This document shows, one piece after another, positions 1 through 8,497 of a stretch of 64,000 bases of DNA. The stretch covers positions 186,001 to 250,000 of the forward strand of contig NZ_JAJUXG010000012.1 of the NCBI RefSeq assembly GCF_021390535.1, given 5' to 3'. Under the pieces are notes generated by a model that saw only the letters and a program-made list of their open reading frames with translations, ran no database searches and was not told where the DNA came from. The stretch is from Dyadobacter sp. CY312 (GTDB lineage: Bacteria; Bacteroidota; Bacteroidia; Cytophagales; Spirosomataceae). Position 1 is the first letter of the stretch. Each line of letters begins with the position of its first letter. Both the position numbers and the translations under genes were made by a program.

Positions 1-824
1 ACGATCATGTCAACACGTAAGGCGATCATGCCGGGAATGGCCATGCGTTCTTCATGGTTTCCTGCAAGAATGAGACTGTAGGCGCGGTAAAATTCTTCAA
101 TCGGTAAGTTGAAGTCTGTCTGGTCCTGCGGGCGCCACTGTTTGGTGCGATGTTGGAAATCGATGTCCATCAACGTATCAAAAGTACCCGATGAGCCTAC
201 GAGTTTTTCAGGAGCATATTGGTGAACTGCGTTTGCGAGCGGAATCAGTTGCTCATCAAGGTAATTGTAAAGCTTCTTTTTGTTTCCTTCTGCAAGAGGA
301 TCATTCTTCATGAATTTTTCCATGAGCCGTTGCCCACCTATTTCAAAACTCTGTTTCCAAAAAATCTGAGATTCATTTCCGATGATAAATTCCACACTTC
401 CGCCGCCAATATCTATAATCAGGGAAGGTACTGATCCCAGTTTCGTTCCTAAGCGAACACCTTTATATATGTATTCCGCTTCCTTATCGCCATCAATGAC
501 AGTAACAGGAATACTGGTTTGTTTTAATACGGTTTCACAGAACACCTCTTTATTTTCTGCATTCCGTATTGCACTAGTCCCAAAGGCAGAGGTATTGTCG
601 TGTGGAACATTAAACTCATCCAGCTTCTGTCTGAAAAAATTTAAAACTTCAAGAGCGCGTCCGATTGCTTCGTCCGTAATGATTCGCTTATTGATGCCTC
701 CCAATCCGATACGGGCAGGACGGCTTTCATGGAAAAGTGTGGTTACTTCGGTTCCGTTTTTTTCAACAATGAGAAGATGAAATGTATTGGTTCCTAAATC
801 AATAATGCCCAGTCGGGAGCTCAT
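1..824 (-). CDS. ppx: Ppx/GppA family phosphatase, C-terminus cut by window edge
   Basis: Translating the minus strand from the ATG at 824 gives an open frame to base 1 (274 codons). It begins MSSRLGIIDLGTNTFHLLIV, the phosphate-1 loop of the ASKHA fold found in exopolyphosphatase/guanosine pentaphosphatase. A second nucleotide-binding motif, IIDIGGGSVEF, lies near residue 140, and VGSSGTFDTLM near residue 210 matches the adenosine loop. The family hydrolyses polyphosphate or pppGpp in the cytoplasm; which substrate is used here cannot be read from the sequence. The Bacteroidota form is about 300 residues, so only some 20-30 residues are missing. It is divergent from rpsU. Confidence 0.9.
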   Translation of the reverse strand, partial: MSSRLGIIDLGTNTFHLLIVEKNGTEVTTLFHESRPARIGLGGINKRIITDEAIGRALEVLNFFRQKLDEFNVPHDNTSAFGTSAIRNAENKEVFCETVLKQTSIPVTVIDGDKEAEYIYKGVRLGTKLGSVPSLIIDIGGGSVEFIIGNESQIFWKQSFEIGGQRLMEKFMKNDPLAEGNKKKLYNYLDEQLIPLANAVHQYAPEKLVGSSGTFDTLMDIDFQHRTKQWRPQDQTDFNLPIEEFYRAYSLILAGNHEERMAIPGMIALRVDMI

Positions 825-979
825 GGTTGACGAAAATTCGTTAAATCCTTTGTTTACAAGGGGCAATATGCAAAAATATCTTAATTTTAATGCCTTGTTA
901 CTTGATTTTCTGAATCATATAGCTTTCCTTTGCAGTCCGTTTCAGAAAAGCAATTCAAAGAACATTATATTTTATAAGC

Positions 980-1174
980 ATGCTTATTATAAACATTAAA
1001 GACAACGAATCGATTGACCGCGCTCTTAAGCGTTACAAAAAGAAATTTGAAAGAACTGGTACAATGCGCCAGCTTCGTGCGCGTACTGCTTTTGAAAAAC
1101 CATCTGTAAAGCGTCGTTTCGAAGTTTTGCGTGCGGTATATAAAGAAAAAACTTACGGTCATTTAGAAGACTAG
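980..1174 (+). CDS. rpsU: 30S ribosomal protein S21
   Basis: A 64-residue basic protein starting MLIINIKDNESIDRALKRYK, with the family pattern of an N-terminal beta strand, two basic helices and the RRFEVLRAVYKEK-type end. S21 is a late-assembling small-subunit protein near the anti-Shine-Dalgarno region of 16S rRNA. In Bacteroidota it is part of the pocket that hides the anti-SD sequence (established knowledge), which fits the scarcity of strong ribosome binding sites in this window. It stands alone, followed by a strong terminator at 1245-1276, and is upstream of xerC/D, a common Bacteroidota order. Confidence 0.95.
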   Translation: MLIINIKDNESIDRALKRYKKKFERTGTMRQLRARTAFEKPSVKRRFEVLRAVYKEKTYGHLED

Positions 1175-1244
1175 TTCTTAGGAATTGTTTTCTGCTGAAG
1201 GTAATTGACGGGATCATTGTATCCTGTTATATGATAAAATAGAA

Positions 1245-1276
1245 AAGAGCTGTCTTGTTTAAGGCGGCTCTTTTTT
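1245..1276 (+). terminator. Intrinsic terminator of rpsU
   Basis: A 12-bp stem (1245-1256 with 1261-1272, two G-U pairs) closes a GTTT loop and is followed by a T run. It overlaps the upstream TTG that would extend xerC/D, which supports the later ATG at 1290 as the start of that gene. Confidence 0.8.
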
Positions 1277-1289
1277 GTATGTTAGGATT

Positions 1290-2162
1290 ATGATAAACAC
1301 ATTTCTGGACTCGCTGCAATTTGAAAAACGCAGCAGTATGCATACAATTACTTCTTACAAAACTGATCTGGAACAGTTTAGTAAATACCTGCTGTTCCAA
1401 TATGAGCTAAACCAGCCAGAATCTGCTGAGCCGGCCATGCTGAGATCCTGGATTGTAAGTTTGATGGAAGAAGGGCTTAGTCCTGTATCAGTAAACAGAA
1501 AAATTGCCTCCCTTCGGTCTTTTTATGGTTATCTGCGAAAGAAAAACCTCGTTAAACTGGACCCCACCAAAATCCTTTCCGCGTTAAAAACCCGTAAAAA
1601 ACTTCCTGTTTATGTGGAAGAAAAATCCATGGAAATGCTTTTTGATGGCGAAGGATTTCAGGAAGATGAACCGGGCTTTCGCGATAAGGTTATTATGGAG
1701 CTTCTATATGGCTCTGGCATGCGTTTATCTGAGCTAATCGGGCTGGAAGTTTCCGATCTTGATTTGAAGGGAAAAACAATTCGGGTGATGGGTAAGCGTG
1801 CCAAAGAAAGAATGATACCTATCTCGTCGTCTCTGACAGAGTTATTAAGTAAATATCTTACAGAGCGTGCTCCGGCGGAAGATACTGATGCACTGATCCT
1901 GACCGACTCTGGCAAGCCCGCATATCCTGTTTTTATACAAAGAACTGTAAAAAAATACCTCTCCACAGTAACTACTTTGTCGCAAAAAAGCCCCCACGTT
2001 TTGAGGCATACATATGCTACTCATTTATTAAACCGGGGTGCCGATCTCAATGCAATAAAGGAATTATTAGGACATGTTAACCTCGCTGCAACTCAGATTT
2101 ATACACATAACTCCATAGAAAAGCTCAAAAAAACACATCAGCAAGCCCATCCAAAGGCTTGA
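1290..2162 (+). CDS. xerC: Tyrosine recombinase XerC/XerD
   Basis: A 290-residue site-specific recombinase of normal Xer length. An N-terminal SAM-like core-binding domain (about residues 1-90) precedes the catalytic domain. All catalytic residues are visible: R145 (GSGMRLSEL), K169, H236 and R239 (HVLRH), H262 (LLGHVNL) and nucleophile Y271 (QIYTH). The role is resolution of chromosome dimers at dif. The ATG at 1290 was chosen because the in-frame TTG at 1275 lies inside the rpsU terminator. The rpsU-xer order and the lack of nearby phage genes point to a housekeeping copy rather than a phage integrase. XerC versus XerD cannot be settled here. Confidence 0.9.
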   Translation: MINTFLDSLQFEKRSSMHTITSYKTDLEQFSKYLLFQYELNQPESAEPAMLRSWIVSLMEEGLSPVSVNRKIASLRSFYGYLRKKNLVKLDPTKILSALKTRKKLPVYVEEKSMEMLFDGEGFQEDEPGFRDKVIMELLYGSGMRLSELIGLEVSDLDLKGKTIRVMGKRAKERMIPISSSLTELLSKYLTERAPAEDTDALILTDSGKPAYPVFIQRTVKKYLSTVTTLSQKSPHVLRHTYATHLLNRGADLNAIKELLGHVNLAATQIYTHNSIEKLKKTHQQAHPKA

Positions 2163-2186
2163 AACCAATTTTTTAGGGTATCTTTG
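2159..2186 (+). promoter_or_regulatory. Candidate Bacteroidota promoter for ppc
   Basis: TATCTTTG at 2179-2186 matches the -7 consensus TAnnTTTG. A TTG at 2159-2161 could serve as the -33 element, with a rather short 17-base spacer. It sits 43 bases before the ppc ATG. Confidence 0.4.
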
Positions 2187-2228
2187 TTTCCAATTTAAAG
2201 TCTCCAAATAAAATTTTGTCACTCCACT

Positions 2229-4814
2229 ATGAATAATAGTTTTCAAGACTCCGTAGTAACAAAGTACAATATTTTCAATAGTCTTTTTCTTAGTTTGCCT
2301 TACCGTGGGATATTTCAGACGGGCTCACTACTGCCTTTGCTTACGCAGCAAAGCGAAGTGGGTTTTCAGGAAGGGAAGTCACCCAGACAAATTATAGAGA
2401 ACTTTTTTGAAGAATTATTGGAGACGGCAACGCCCAAAGAGCGTACCGATCTTTTGTTTGCTTTTATTCAATACATTGAAAGACAGGTTGTTCTTTTTGA
2501 CTCTGTTGAAGACGCCGCTTTTGATCAAACGCATGATCTTACCGGAAAGGGATCGATTAACTACCTCACAGACCGGATAGATAGTGATGTTTTAAAGAAA
2601 AAACTGCTGACAAAATTGCAGGATTTCAGTGTTAGAATTGTATTGACTGCGCACCCAACCCAGTTTTATTCTGGTAAAGTGTTGGGGATTATCAACGATC
2701 TGGAAGACTCTATAAAGAAAAATGACTTTACAGAAGTAAATCAGCTGTTGCTTCAGTTGGGTAAAACGGCTTTTATTAATCATGAGAAGCCAACACCTTT
2801 TGATGAAGCGGTAAGTTTATGCTGGTTTCTTGAAAATGTATATTTTGACGCAATACCGGCAATTCTGGTAAAACTGATAGAAGGCCTGGGAATGAGCGTG
2901 CATGACTGGCCATATCCTAACTTGTTCCGTTTGGGTTTCTGGCCTGGTGGCGACCGCGATGGAAACCATTTTGTGACAGCCGAAACGACTTTGAACGTTG
3001 CAGCCCGCTTACGTGAAACATTGCTTCGCGGATATTACCGCGATATACGCCAACTTAAAAGAAGACTGACTTTCAAAGGTGTGGATGAGGCTATTGTGAT
3101 TGCTGAGCGTAAGATGAACAGCACCATTTTCGGGCCTTTTGACGAAGGGTATTCAAATGCACAGGAATTAATTGACGAGTTGCTGAAAGCCCGCGAAGTT
3201 CTGATCACCAAACACCAGGGATTGTTTGTTGAGTTGCTCGACAATTTTATTCTGAAACTGAACATTTTCGGTTTCTTCTTTGCCAGCCTGGATGTTCGTC
3301 AGGATAGCCGCAAGCATACAAAAGCGTGGGGAGATATTCTGAAACGTGTTGAGAAGAAAATCCCGTTATTGAAATACAGCGATTACGAAAGCTGGGATGA
3401 GGCTAAGAAAATCGACCTTCTTTTATCTCTTAACTTGCCGTTACGAATTGAAGATTATGAAGACGATCTGACCAAAGATATTCTCGGCTCAATAAGCGCG
3501 ATCAAAATCATTCAGGAGAAAAACGGTGAGCAAGGCTCGCACCGATATGTGATCAGCAATAATCAATCTGCCCTGAATGTGATGGAAGTTGTTGCGCTGG
3601 CTAAAAATCTCATAGCGGACGAAGACGGCAACCTGGCACTTGACGTGGTTCCGTTATTTGAAACAGTAGACGACCTTGCCAATGCGCCGGGTATTATGCG
3701 CATCTTGTACGAAAACGATTATTACAGAAATCACCTGAAAGGAAGAGAGAATCATCAGACAATCATGGTGGGATTCTCGGATGGAACAAAAGACGGTGGA
3801 TATTTAAGAGCTAACTGGTCTATATACAGAGCAAAAGAAGAGCTGACGAAGGTTTCCCGCGAATTTGGAATTAAAGTCACTTTCTTCGACGGGCGTGGAG
3901 GACCTCCTGCACGTGGTGGCGGAAATAACCACAACTTCTATTCTTCATTAGGTAAGGATATTGAAGACAAAGAAATTCAGCTTACGGTGCAGGGACAAAC
4001 CATCAGTTCCAATTATGGTACCGTAACCACTGCCATGTACAACCTCGAAAGATTGTTTACAGCCGGATTGGAAAATCACCTTTTCAGGGGAAGCAGGAAA
4101 GAAGAAGAGCTGAATGAGAAGGATAAGGAACTGATTGAAGAAATGGCTGAGTCGGCCTATGAGTCATATCTGGATCTTAAAAACCATCCGATGTTTGTGA
4201 AGTATCTGGACAAGAAAACACCTTTGCGTTTTTATGGGCAGACAAACATCGGAAGCCGCCCAACCAAACGTGGAAACGATGATGAAGGTCTGAAATTTGA
4301 AGATCTGCGCGCTATTCCGTTTGTTGGCTCATGGGCACAAATGAAACAAAACGTTCCTGGATTCTACGGATTCGGATCTTCTATTGCTAAAATGGATGGA
4401 GTGGGCAAGAAGGAAGATATTAAAAAGCTATATAAAAAATCATTGTTTTTCAGGACACTGATTGAGAATTCTATGCAGTCGCTGTCAAAAGCATTTTTTC
4501 CTGCAACCAAGTATCTTCGTGATGAAGAGGAGTACCGGGAGTTCTGGGATAAAATGTATGACGAATTCCGCCTGACTCTGGAATCGCTGCTGGATGTTTC
4601 CGAACAGAAAGAATTGCTGGACAGCAACAATGTAACGAAGGCTTCCATCAAGGTTCGTGAACGAATTGTATTGCCTCTGATTACGATTCAGCAATATGCT
4701 TTGCAGATGCTGGCAGAAGATCCTAAAAACCTTCCGGTGGACGTGGAGACTTACAACCAGCTGATTATGCGGGCGATGTTCGGAATTATTAATGCGGCAA
4801 GAAATTCGGCCTAG
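2229..4814 (+). CDS. ppc: Phosphoenolpyruvate carboxylase
   Basis: An 861-residue enzyme making oxaloacetate from PEP and bicarbonate, an anaplerotic cytoplasmic reaction. Signature blocks appear in order: VLTAHPTQ with the catalytic His at about residue 142, FWPGGDRDGNHF, VGFSDGTKDGGYLRANW, FFDGRGGPPARGGG and GSRPTKR. The canonical sequences are VGYSDSGKDAG and FHGRGGTVGRGG, so this is the divergent Bacteroidota branch, and the C-terminus ends in the usual N-A-A-R-N-like form (INAARNSA). Single gene with its own promoter candidate and terminator. Confidence 0.95.
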   Translation: MNNSFQDSVVTKYNIFNSLFLSLPYRGIFQTGSLLPLLTQQSEVGFQEGKSPRQIIENFFEELLETATPKERTDLLFAFIQYIERQVVLFDSVEDAAFDQTHDLTGKGSINYLTDRIDSDVLKKKLLTKLQDFSVRIVLTAHPTQFYSGKVLGIINDLEDSIKKNDFTEVNQLLLQLGKTAFINHEKPTPFDEAVSLCWFLENVYFDAIPAILVKLIEGLGMSVHDWPYPNLFRLGFWPGGDRDGNHFVTAETTLNVAARLRETLLRGYYRDIRQLKRRLTFKGVDEAIVIAERKMNSTIFGPFDEGYSNAQELIDELLKAREVLITKHQGLFVELLDNFILKLNIFGFFFASLDVRQDSRKHTKAWGDILKRVEKKIPLLKYSDYESWDEAKKIDLLLSLNLPLRIEDYEDDLTKDILGSISAIKIIQEKNGEQGSHRYVISNNQSALNVMEVVALAKNLIADEDGNLALDVVPLFETVDDLANAPGIMRILYENDYYRNHLKGRENHQTIMVGFSDGTKDGGYLRANWSIYRAKEELTKVSREFGIKVTFFDGRGGPPARGGGNNHNFYSSLGKDIEDKEIQLTVQGQTISSNYGTVTTAMYNLERLFTAGLENHLFRGSRKEEELNEKDKELIEEMAESAYESYLDLKNHPMFVKYLDKKTPLRFYGQTNIGSRPTKRGNDDEGLKFEDLRAIPFVGSWAQMKQNVPGFYGFGSSIAKMDGVGKKEDIKKLYKKSLFFRTLIENSMQSLSKAFFPATKYLRDEEEYREFWDKMYDEFRLTLESLLDVSEQKELLDSNNVTKASIKVRERIVLPLITIQQYALQMLAEDPKNLPVDVETYNQLIMRAMFGIINAARNSA

Positions 4815-4835
4815 TACATAATTTTCTGATTGAAG

Positions 4836-4866
4836 GAGGCTCGGGAATTTCCTGAGCCTCTTTTTT
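4836..4866 (+). terminator. Intrinsic terminator of ppc
   Basis: GAGGCTCGGG (4836-4845) pairs with CCTGAGCCTC (4851-4860, one G-U) around a 5-base loop, followed by six T. Confidence 0.85.
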
Positions 4867-5041
4867 GTGTCATTACGTTATTTTAAAATTTGTATCGAAA
4901 AGGGTAAATTTTAAATAAAACATCGGTTACTTTCGCCTAATGTTATAAAATGAGCAATGAAAACGCAATATTAGTTAGTAGACCAATAATTGGGATGACT
5001 TATATTGCTATATTTAACAGCAGGAACACACCGATACCAAA

Positions 5042-5476
5042 ATGACACATCACTCCGATCAACGTGCCTATTTCTTTAAGATTGACACAACAATAAAAAA
5101 GATAAGAAATGCTTTACAGAAGCAGCTTAATGAGGCAGGCTTTGACCTTACGGTGGATCAGTGGGTATTGATTGACCATATAAGAAGACAACCGGGTATC
5201 AGTCAGAATGAGCTTGCAGAGCTGACGTTTAAAGATCCGCCTACGGTAACCCGAATTGTAGATTTGATTGAGAAAAAGGGCTTGGTGGAACGTACGCCCG
5301 CAGCAGGTGACCGGCGGAAATTCAATTTGTTTCTGACTGAAAAAGGCAATGCTACGTATCAGGAGGCTTTTCCTATCGTTGCCGAAATTCGTAGAAAAGG
5401 ATGGGGAGATCTGGAAGAAAGCGACTACCAGCATTTTGTCAGGATTATGGATTCGATCTATAATAATTTTAGCTAG
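5042..5476 (+). CDS. MarR-family transcriptional regulator
   Basis: A 144-residue winged-helix protein. Residues 40-110 form the MarR core: LTVDQWVLIDHI, the ISQNELAELTFKDPPTVTRIVDLIEKKGLVERTP recognition region and the wing (AGDRRKFNLFLTEKG). N- and C-terminal helices flank it for dimerisation. MarR proteins bind palindromic operators and often sense small aromatic or oxidant ligands; neither ligand nor target is visible here, as no efflux or catabolic gene lies beside it. Single gene with a terminator downstream. Confidence 0.9.
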   Translation: MTHHSDQRAYFFKIDTTIKKIRNALQKQLNEAGFDLTVDQWVLIDHIRRQPGISQNELAELTFKDPPTVTRIVDLIEKKGLVERTPAAGDRRKFNLFLTEKGNATYQEAFPIVAEIRRKGWGDLEESDYQHFVRIMDSIYNNFS

Positions 5477-5528
5477 GTCTTTTAAAAACAAGCGGATCCA
5501 AATCACAAAAATATCAGTAAAATTTTTT

Positions 5529-5564
5529 AGCCGGTTCCTGCAGACAGCAGAAGCCGGCTTTTTT
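5529..5564 (+). terminator. Intrinsic terminator of the marR-like gene
   Basis: AGCCGG (5529-5534) pairs with CCGGCT (5553-5558); the intervening bases can add a TTC..GAA-type inner stem. Six T follow. Confidence 0.7.
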
Positions 5565-5822
5565 CGTAGAAAACTTAAAATATTTGACGAAACCTGACTT
5601 CGGTTTACTCTTCATATTTCATTTGAAATGAGTCGGATATGTAACTATCACGAAACCGAACGCTGAAAATTCGTGATTAATTACTGATCCCGGTTAAACT
5701 TCTTAACATTCGTTGTATCTAACCTTCGTGTTTGCAATAAGCAACTGCCTGCAGCGTTAACTGCCCGCTTATACAGCAGCAGACACATTAATTTTTATCA
5801 GTATCTTTTTATTATTTAAGCC
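5565..5822. other. Intergenic region without recognisable gene
   Basis: Between the terminator and the SIMPL gene there is AT-rich, non-coding-looking DNA. No tRNA, repeat or clean TAnnTTTG element was seen; TAACCTTCG near 5718 is only a partial match to a -7 element. Confidence 0.5.
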
Positions 5823-6557
5823 ATGAAAAAAGCAATTTTGTTGAGTTCTCTATTATTTGGAGCCGTTTTGTACCCATCTTTTGCGCAAACTGCTTCAACA
5901 CAGCAAACCGCCCCAACACGTAAAATTGAAGTTGCCGGTTTTGCTGAAATGGAGGTGGTCCCGGATGAAATTTATTTTAATATTTCGTTGAGAGAGTATT
6001 TCAACGACGAAAAAAATCAGAAGGATAAGGTCATTATTAGTACGCTCGAAAAGCAATTGATCAAAGCCGTGGCTGATGCCGGACTGCCCAAGGAAGCGTT
6101 ATCGATAAGTGGAGTGGGAGGTTACCAGAATTATGTGGACAAAAAGAAAAAACCAGCTACATTTCTGGAAGCAAAGCAATATGAACTGAAAGTGAGCAGT
6201 GCCGACAAGCTGGATGGTATACTGGCAAAAGTGGAAAGCCGCGGTGTGCAATATGCAAATGTTAGCCGGGTTGATCATTCGAAAAGAGAGGAGTTCAAAA
6301 AGCAGGTAAAGATCGATGCTTTGAAGGCCGCCAAAGAGAAAGCGGGCTATCTTGTAGCAGCCGTGGATCAAAAGCTGGGGCAAATACTTGAAATTCGTGA
6401 GCTGGACGAAAACATTCAGTATCCGCAACCGATGTACATGAAGGCAAATGTCCGTGCTATGGCTATGGAATCAGCGGATGTCGTGCAGGACAGTACTGTA
6501 GAATACCAAAAAATTAAAATCAGCTACCGCATGCAGGCAGCTTTTGAAATAAAATAA
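5823..6557 (+). CDS. SIMPL (DUF541) domain secreted protein
   Basis: A 244-residue protein with a signal peptide (MKKAILLSSLLFGAVLYPSFAQ) followed by one SIMPL/DUF541 domain: KIEVAGFAEMEVVPDEIYFNIS at its start, the LEAKQYELKVSSADKLD strand in the middle and the KAAKEKAGYLVAAVDQKLGQ helix typical of the family. Members form periplasmic or outer-membrane-associated multimers (BP26-like); the function is poorly known, with links to oxidative stress tolerance. It is a single transcription unit ending at a strong terminator. Confidence 0.85.
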   Translation: MKKAILLSSLLFGAVLYPSFAQTASTQQTAPTRKIEVAGFAEMEVVPDEIYFNISLREYFNDEKNQKDKVIISTLEKQLIKAVADAGLPKEALSISGVGGYQNYVDKKKKPATFLEAKQYELKVSSADKLDGILAKVESRGVQYANVSRVDHSKREEFKKQVKIDALKAAKEKAGYLVAAVDQKLGQILEIRELDENIQYPQPMYMKANVRAMAMESADVVQDSTVEYQKIKISYRMQAAFEIK

Positions 6558-6570
6558 GGTATGCCCTTCG

Positions 6571-6600
6571 CTCACGGCTTTCCAGCCGTGAGTTTGTTTT
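6571..6600 (+). terminator. Intrinsic terminator of the SIMPL gene
   Basis: A perfect 9-bp stem, CTCACGGCT/AGCCGTGAG (6571-6579, 6584-6592), with a TTCC loop, followed by TTTGTTTT. Confidence 0.85.
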
Positions 6601-6713
6601 GTCTGGTTGGCACTATTTTTTAACCGTCTGTGGATAAGTGCTTGAATTCGTTTCTTTTATCTTGGAAACATAAGTACCTTTAAATAGTAATCAACTTTAG
6701 CACACAGAAAATT

Positions 6714-7037
6714 ATGAGCATTAACGCAAAACACCTGGCCACATTTATCCTGGGCGCTGCTGCCGGCGTGGCTGCGCACAAATACCTGCAAACGGAAGAA
6801 GGAGAAAAGCTTTTGGAAGATTTGAAAACAAAGGCTAATGATTTGAAAGCGGAAGCCGAAGGCGCGATGGATAAAGCTCCTGAATACTTCGATGAACTTA
6901 AAACGAAAGGATCGGAAGCGCTAAAAACAAGTTTCCCTGATGCGGAGATCTTTCTAAAGGATTTGTACGCAAAGTTCACAACAAAGGGCGGTACAGAAGG
7001 TGCGGAAGCAACGCCAACTCCTGACCCGATTTCATAG
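6714..7037 (+). CDS. YtxH-like small envelope protein
   Basis: A 107-residue protein. A short Gly/Ala-rich hydrophobic segment (residues 8-22, LATFILGAAAGVAAHKY) is followed by a charged helix-rich region (EEGEKLLEDLKTKANDLKAEAEG), the pattern of YtxH/gas-vesicle-like stress proteins. The tail is Pro/Thr-rich. Function unknown; related proteins are induced by general stress in Bacillus. It converges on nudK across a shared terminator. Confidence 0.75.
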   Translation: MSINAKHLATFILGAAAGVAAHKYLQTEEGEKLLEDLKTKANDLKAEAEGAMDKAPEYFDELKTKGSEALKTSFPDAEIFLKDLYAKFTTKGGTEGAEATPTPDPIS

Positions 7038-7053
7038 AACTAAAATACAAACA

Positions 7054-7093
7054 AAAAGGGCTGAAACGGCATTACTGCTTTTTCAGCCCTTTT
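7054..7093. terminator. Bidirectional terminator between the YtxH-like gene and nudK
   Basis: AAAAGGGCTGAAA (7054-7066) is exactly complementary to TTTCAGCCCTTTT (7081-7093), with A and T runs on both sides, so it can stop transcription from either strand. Confidence 0.9.
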
Positions 7094-7678
7094 CTATGCT
7101 CTGAGCAAGTGATTGATCTGTGCGTACTGGATCAACATGATGGTTTTTGCATCTTTAATTTCACCGGATGTAACCATTCCTATTGCCTCGTCAAACAGAA
7201 TTTCCATCACTTCTATATTTTCCTGTTCTGTTTCACAGCCTCCGCCGTCACCGATTTTCATTTCGTCAGAATATTCGGCAACAAAAAAGTAAAGAATTTC
7301 GGTGACAGAACCGGGAGACATGTAGGCTTCATATATTTTTCTGACAGAGCTGACCCGATAACCGGTTTCTTCCTCTGTTTCTCTCTTAATACACGCTTCT
7401 GCATTATCTTTATCCAGCAAACCCGCACAGGCTTCAATCAGCATGCCGGTTTCGTTTCCGTTGGTATAAGTGGGCAGCCTGAATTGTCTGGTAAGAATAA
7501 CAGTTTGCTTTTCTTTGTTGTAAAGCAGCACCACAGCGCCATTTCCGCGGTCGTAAGCCTCGCGTGACTGCCGTTCCCAGGAACCGTCGGCTCTTTGATA
7601 ATCGAAAGTAAATTTGCGCAGGGTATACCAGTTATCTGAAAGAACTTCCTGAGACACAATGTTGATTTTATTATTCAT
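7094..7678 (-). CDS. nudK: NudK-type Nudix hydrolase (GDP-mannose pyrophosphatase)
   Basis: A 194-residue Nudix protein. The Nudix box reads GLLDKDNAEACIKRETEEET, with the longer G-x7-E spacing found in NudK rather than the usual G-x5-E. The block YMSPGSVTEILYFFVAEY and the GGGCETEQENIEVMEI stretch also match E. coli NudK as I remember it. NudK cleaves GDP-mannose to GMP and mannose-1-phosphate, which would oppose the GDP-mannose dehydratase encoded at 23.2 kb. It is divergent from a DeoR regulator across 54 bases that carry operator-like repeats. Confidence 0.85.
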   Translation of the reverse strand: MNNKINIVSQEVLSDNWYTLRKFTFDYQRADGSWERQSREAYDRGNGAVVLLYNKEKQTVILTRQFRLPTYTNGNETGMLIEACAGLLDKDNAEACIKRETEEETGYRVSSVRKIYEAYMSPGSVTEILYFFVAEYSDEMKIGDGGGCETEQENIEVMEILFDEAIGMVTSGEIKDAKTIMLIQYAQINHLLRA

Positions 7679-7681
7679 GAA

Positions 7682-7717
7682 TGATCAAAATTGATTAATA
7701 TTGATTATTTTTGATCA
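7682..7717. promoter_or_regulatory. Operator-like repeats between nudK and deoR-like gene
   Basis: In the 54-base divergent spacer, TGATCAAAA (7682-7690) and TTTTGATCA (7709-7717) are perfect inverted copies. Between them lie two direct copies of TTGATTA (7691-7697 and 7701-7707). Such a cluster of one pentamer, TTGAT/ATCAA, is typical of a regulator binding region; autoregulation by the DeoR protein is an inference. Confidence 0.5.
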
Positions 7718-7732
7718 AATGTACGAAATGAT

Positions 7733-8497
7733 ATGAATTTTCAAAAAAGAAAAAATATAATACTGGCAACGTTAAAGCAGGATGGGGAAGTGAACGTAAA
7801 GGAGTTGGCGGAAGAAATAGGAATATCTGAGATTACAATCCGGCGCGACCTTGTTGTGCTTGCCAACGATGGATTGCTTTACAGGACGCACGGAGGGGCA
7901 ATGCGGCTTGATCTGGTGAATACTCCGATTGACTTTAAAAACAAAACTGCCTCCAACGTAGAACAAAAGGATCATATATGTCGGATCGCTGCTCAGGAGA
8001 TTGTTGATGGCGATATCATTTTTATGGATTGCGGGAGTACAGTCTTTCGCTTGTGTCAGTTTATCAGACATAAAAAAATACGTGTTGTTACCAATTCATT
8101 ACCGGTTCTTTATGAATTAATGGATTCTTCGGTAGCAGTTAATCTCGTTGGAGGTGAGGTAGATAAAGAACGGCAGGCGGTGCATGGAAGGATTGCAGAG
8201 GAACACATAGCGCGTTATAAGGTGACGAAAGCTTTCATTGGCATTGATGGCATTTCGGCTGAAAATGGGCTTAGTGCCCATAGCGAGCAGGAGGCGGGAA
8301 TAACGCTGGCAGCCGCTTCGCATGCCGATGTAACTTATTTGTTGTGCGATTCGTCCAAGGTGGGTAAAGATAAATATTTGCAATTTGCACCTCTAAGCCT
8401 GGTCAATGTGATGATAACCAATCAACAAACGGATGCTGTGCGCGCACTAGAAAAGACCGGGTTAAAAGTATTAACAGAATTAAAAACTATAAAATGA
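7733..8497 (+). CDS. DeoR/GlpR-family transcriptional regulator
   Basis: A 254-residue sugar-responsive repressor type. The N-terminal DeoR HTH (residues 1-57) shows VNVKELAEEIGISEITIRRDL, followed by the family hinge LYRTHGGAM. The sensor domain (75-235) has the ISO_DH-like DeoRC motifs IIFMDCGSTVFRL, RVVTNSLPVL, LVGGEVD and IGIDGI. These proteins bind phosphosugars. It is divergent from nudK and overlaps the cupin gene by 4 bases (ATGA), so these two are cotranscribed. Its effector is not evident. Confidence 0.88.
   Translation: MNFQKRKNIILATLKQDGEVNVKELAEEIGISEITIRRDLVVLANDGLLYRTHGGAMRLDLVNTPIDFKNKTASNVEQKDHICRIAAQEIVDGDIIFMDCGSTVFRLCQFIRHKKIRVVTNSLPVLYELMDSSVAVNLVGGEVDKERQAVHGRIAEEHIARYKVTKAFIGIDGISAENGLSAHSEQEAGITLAAASHADVTYLLCDSSKVGKDKYLQFAPLSLVNVMITNQQTDAVRALEKTGLKVLTELKTIK

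Noticed and set aside
1290-2162. Phage or integrative-element integrase
   Set aside because: It follows rpsU, has normal XerC/D length and no att-like repeats or cargo genes around it.
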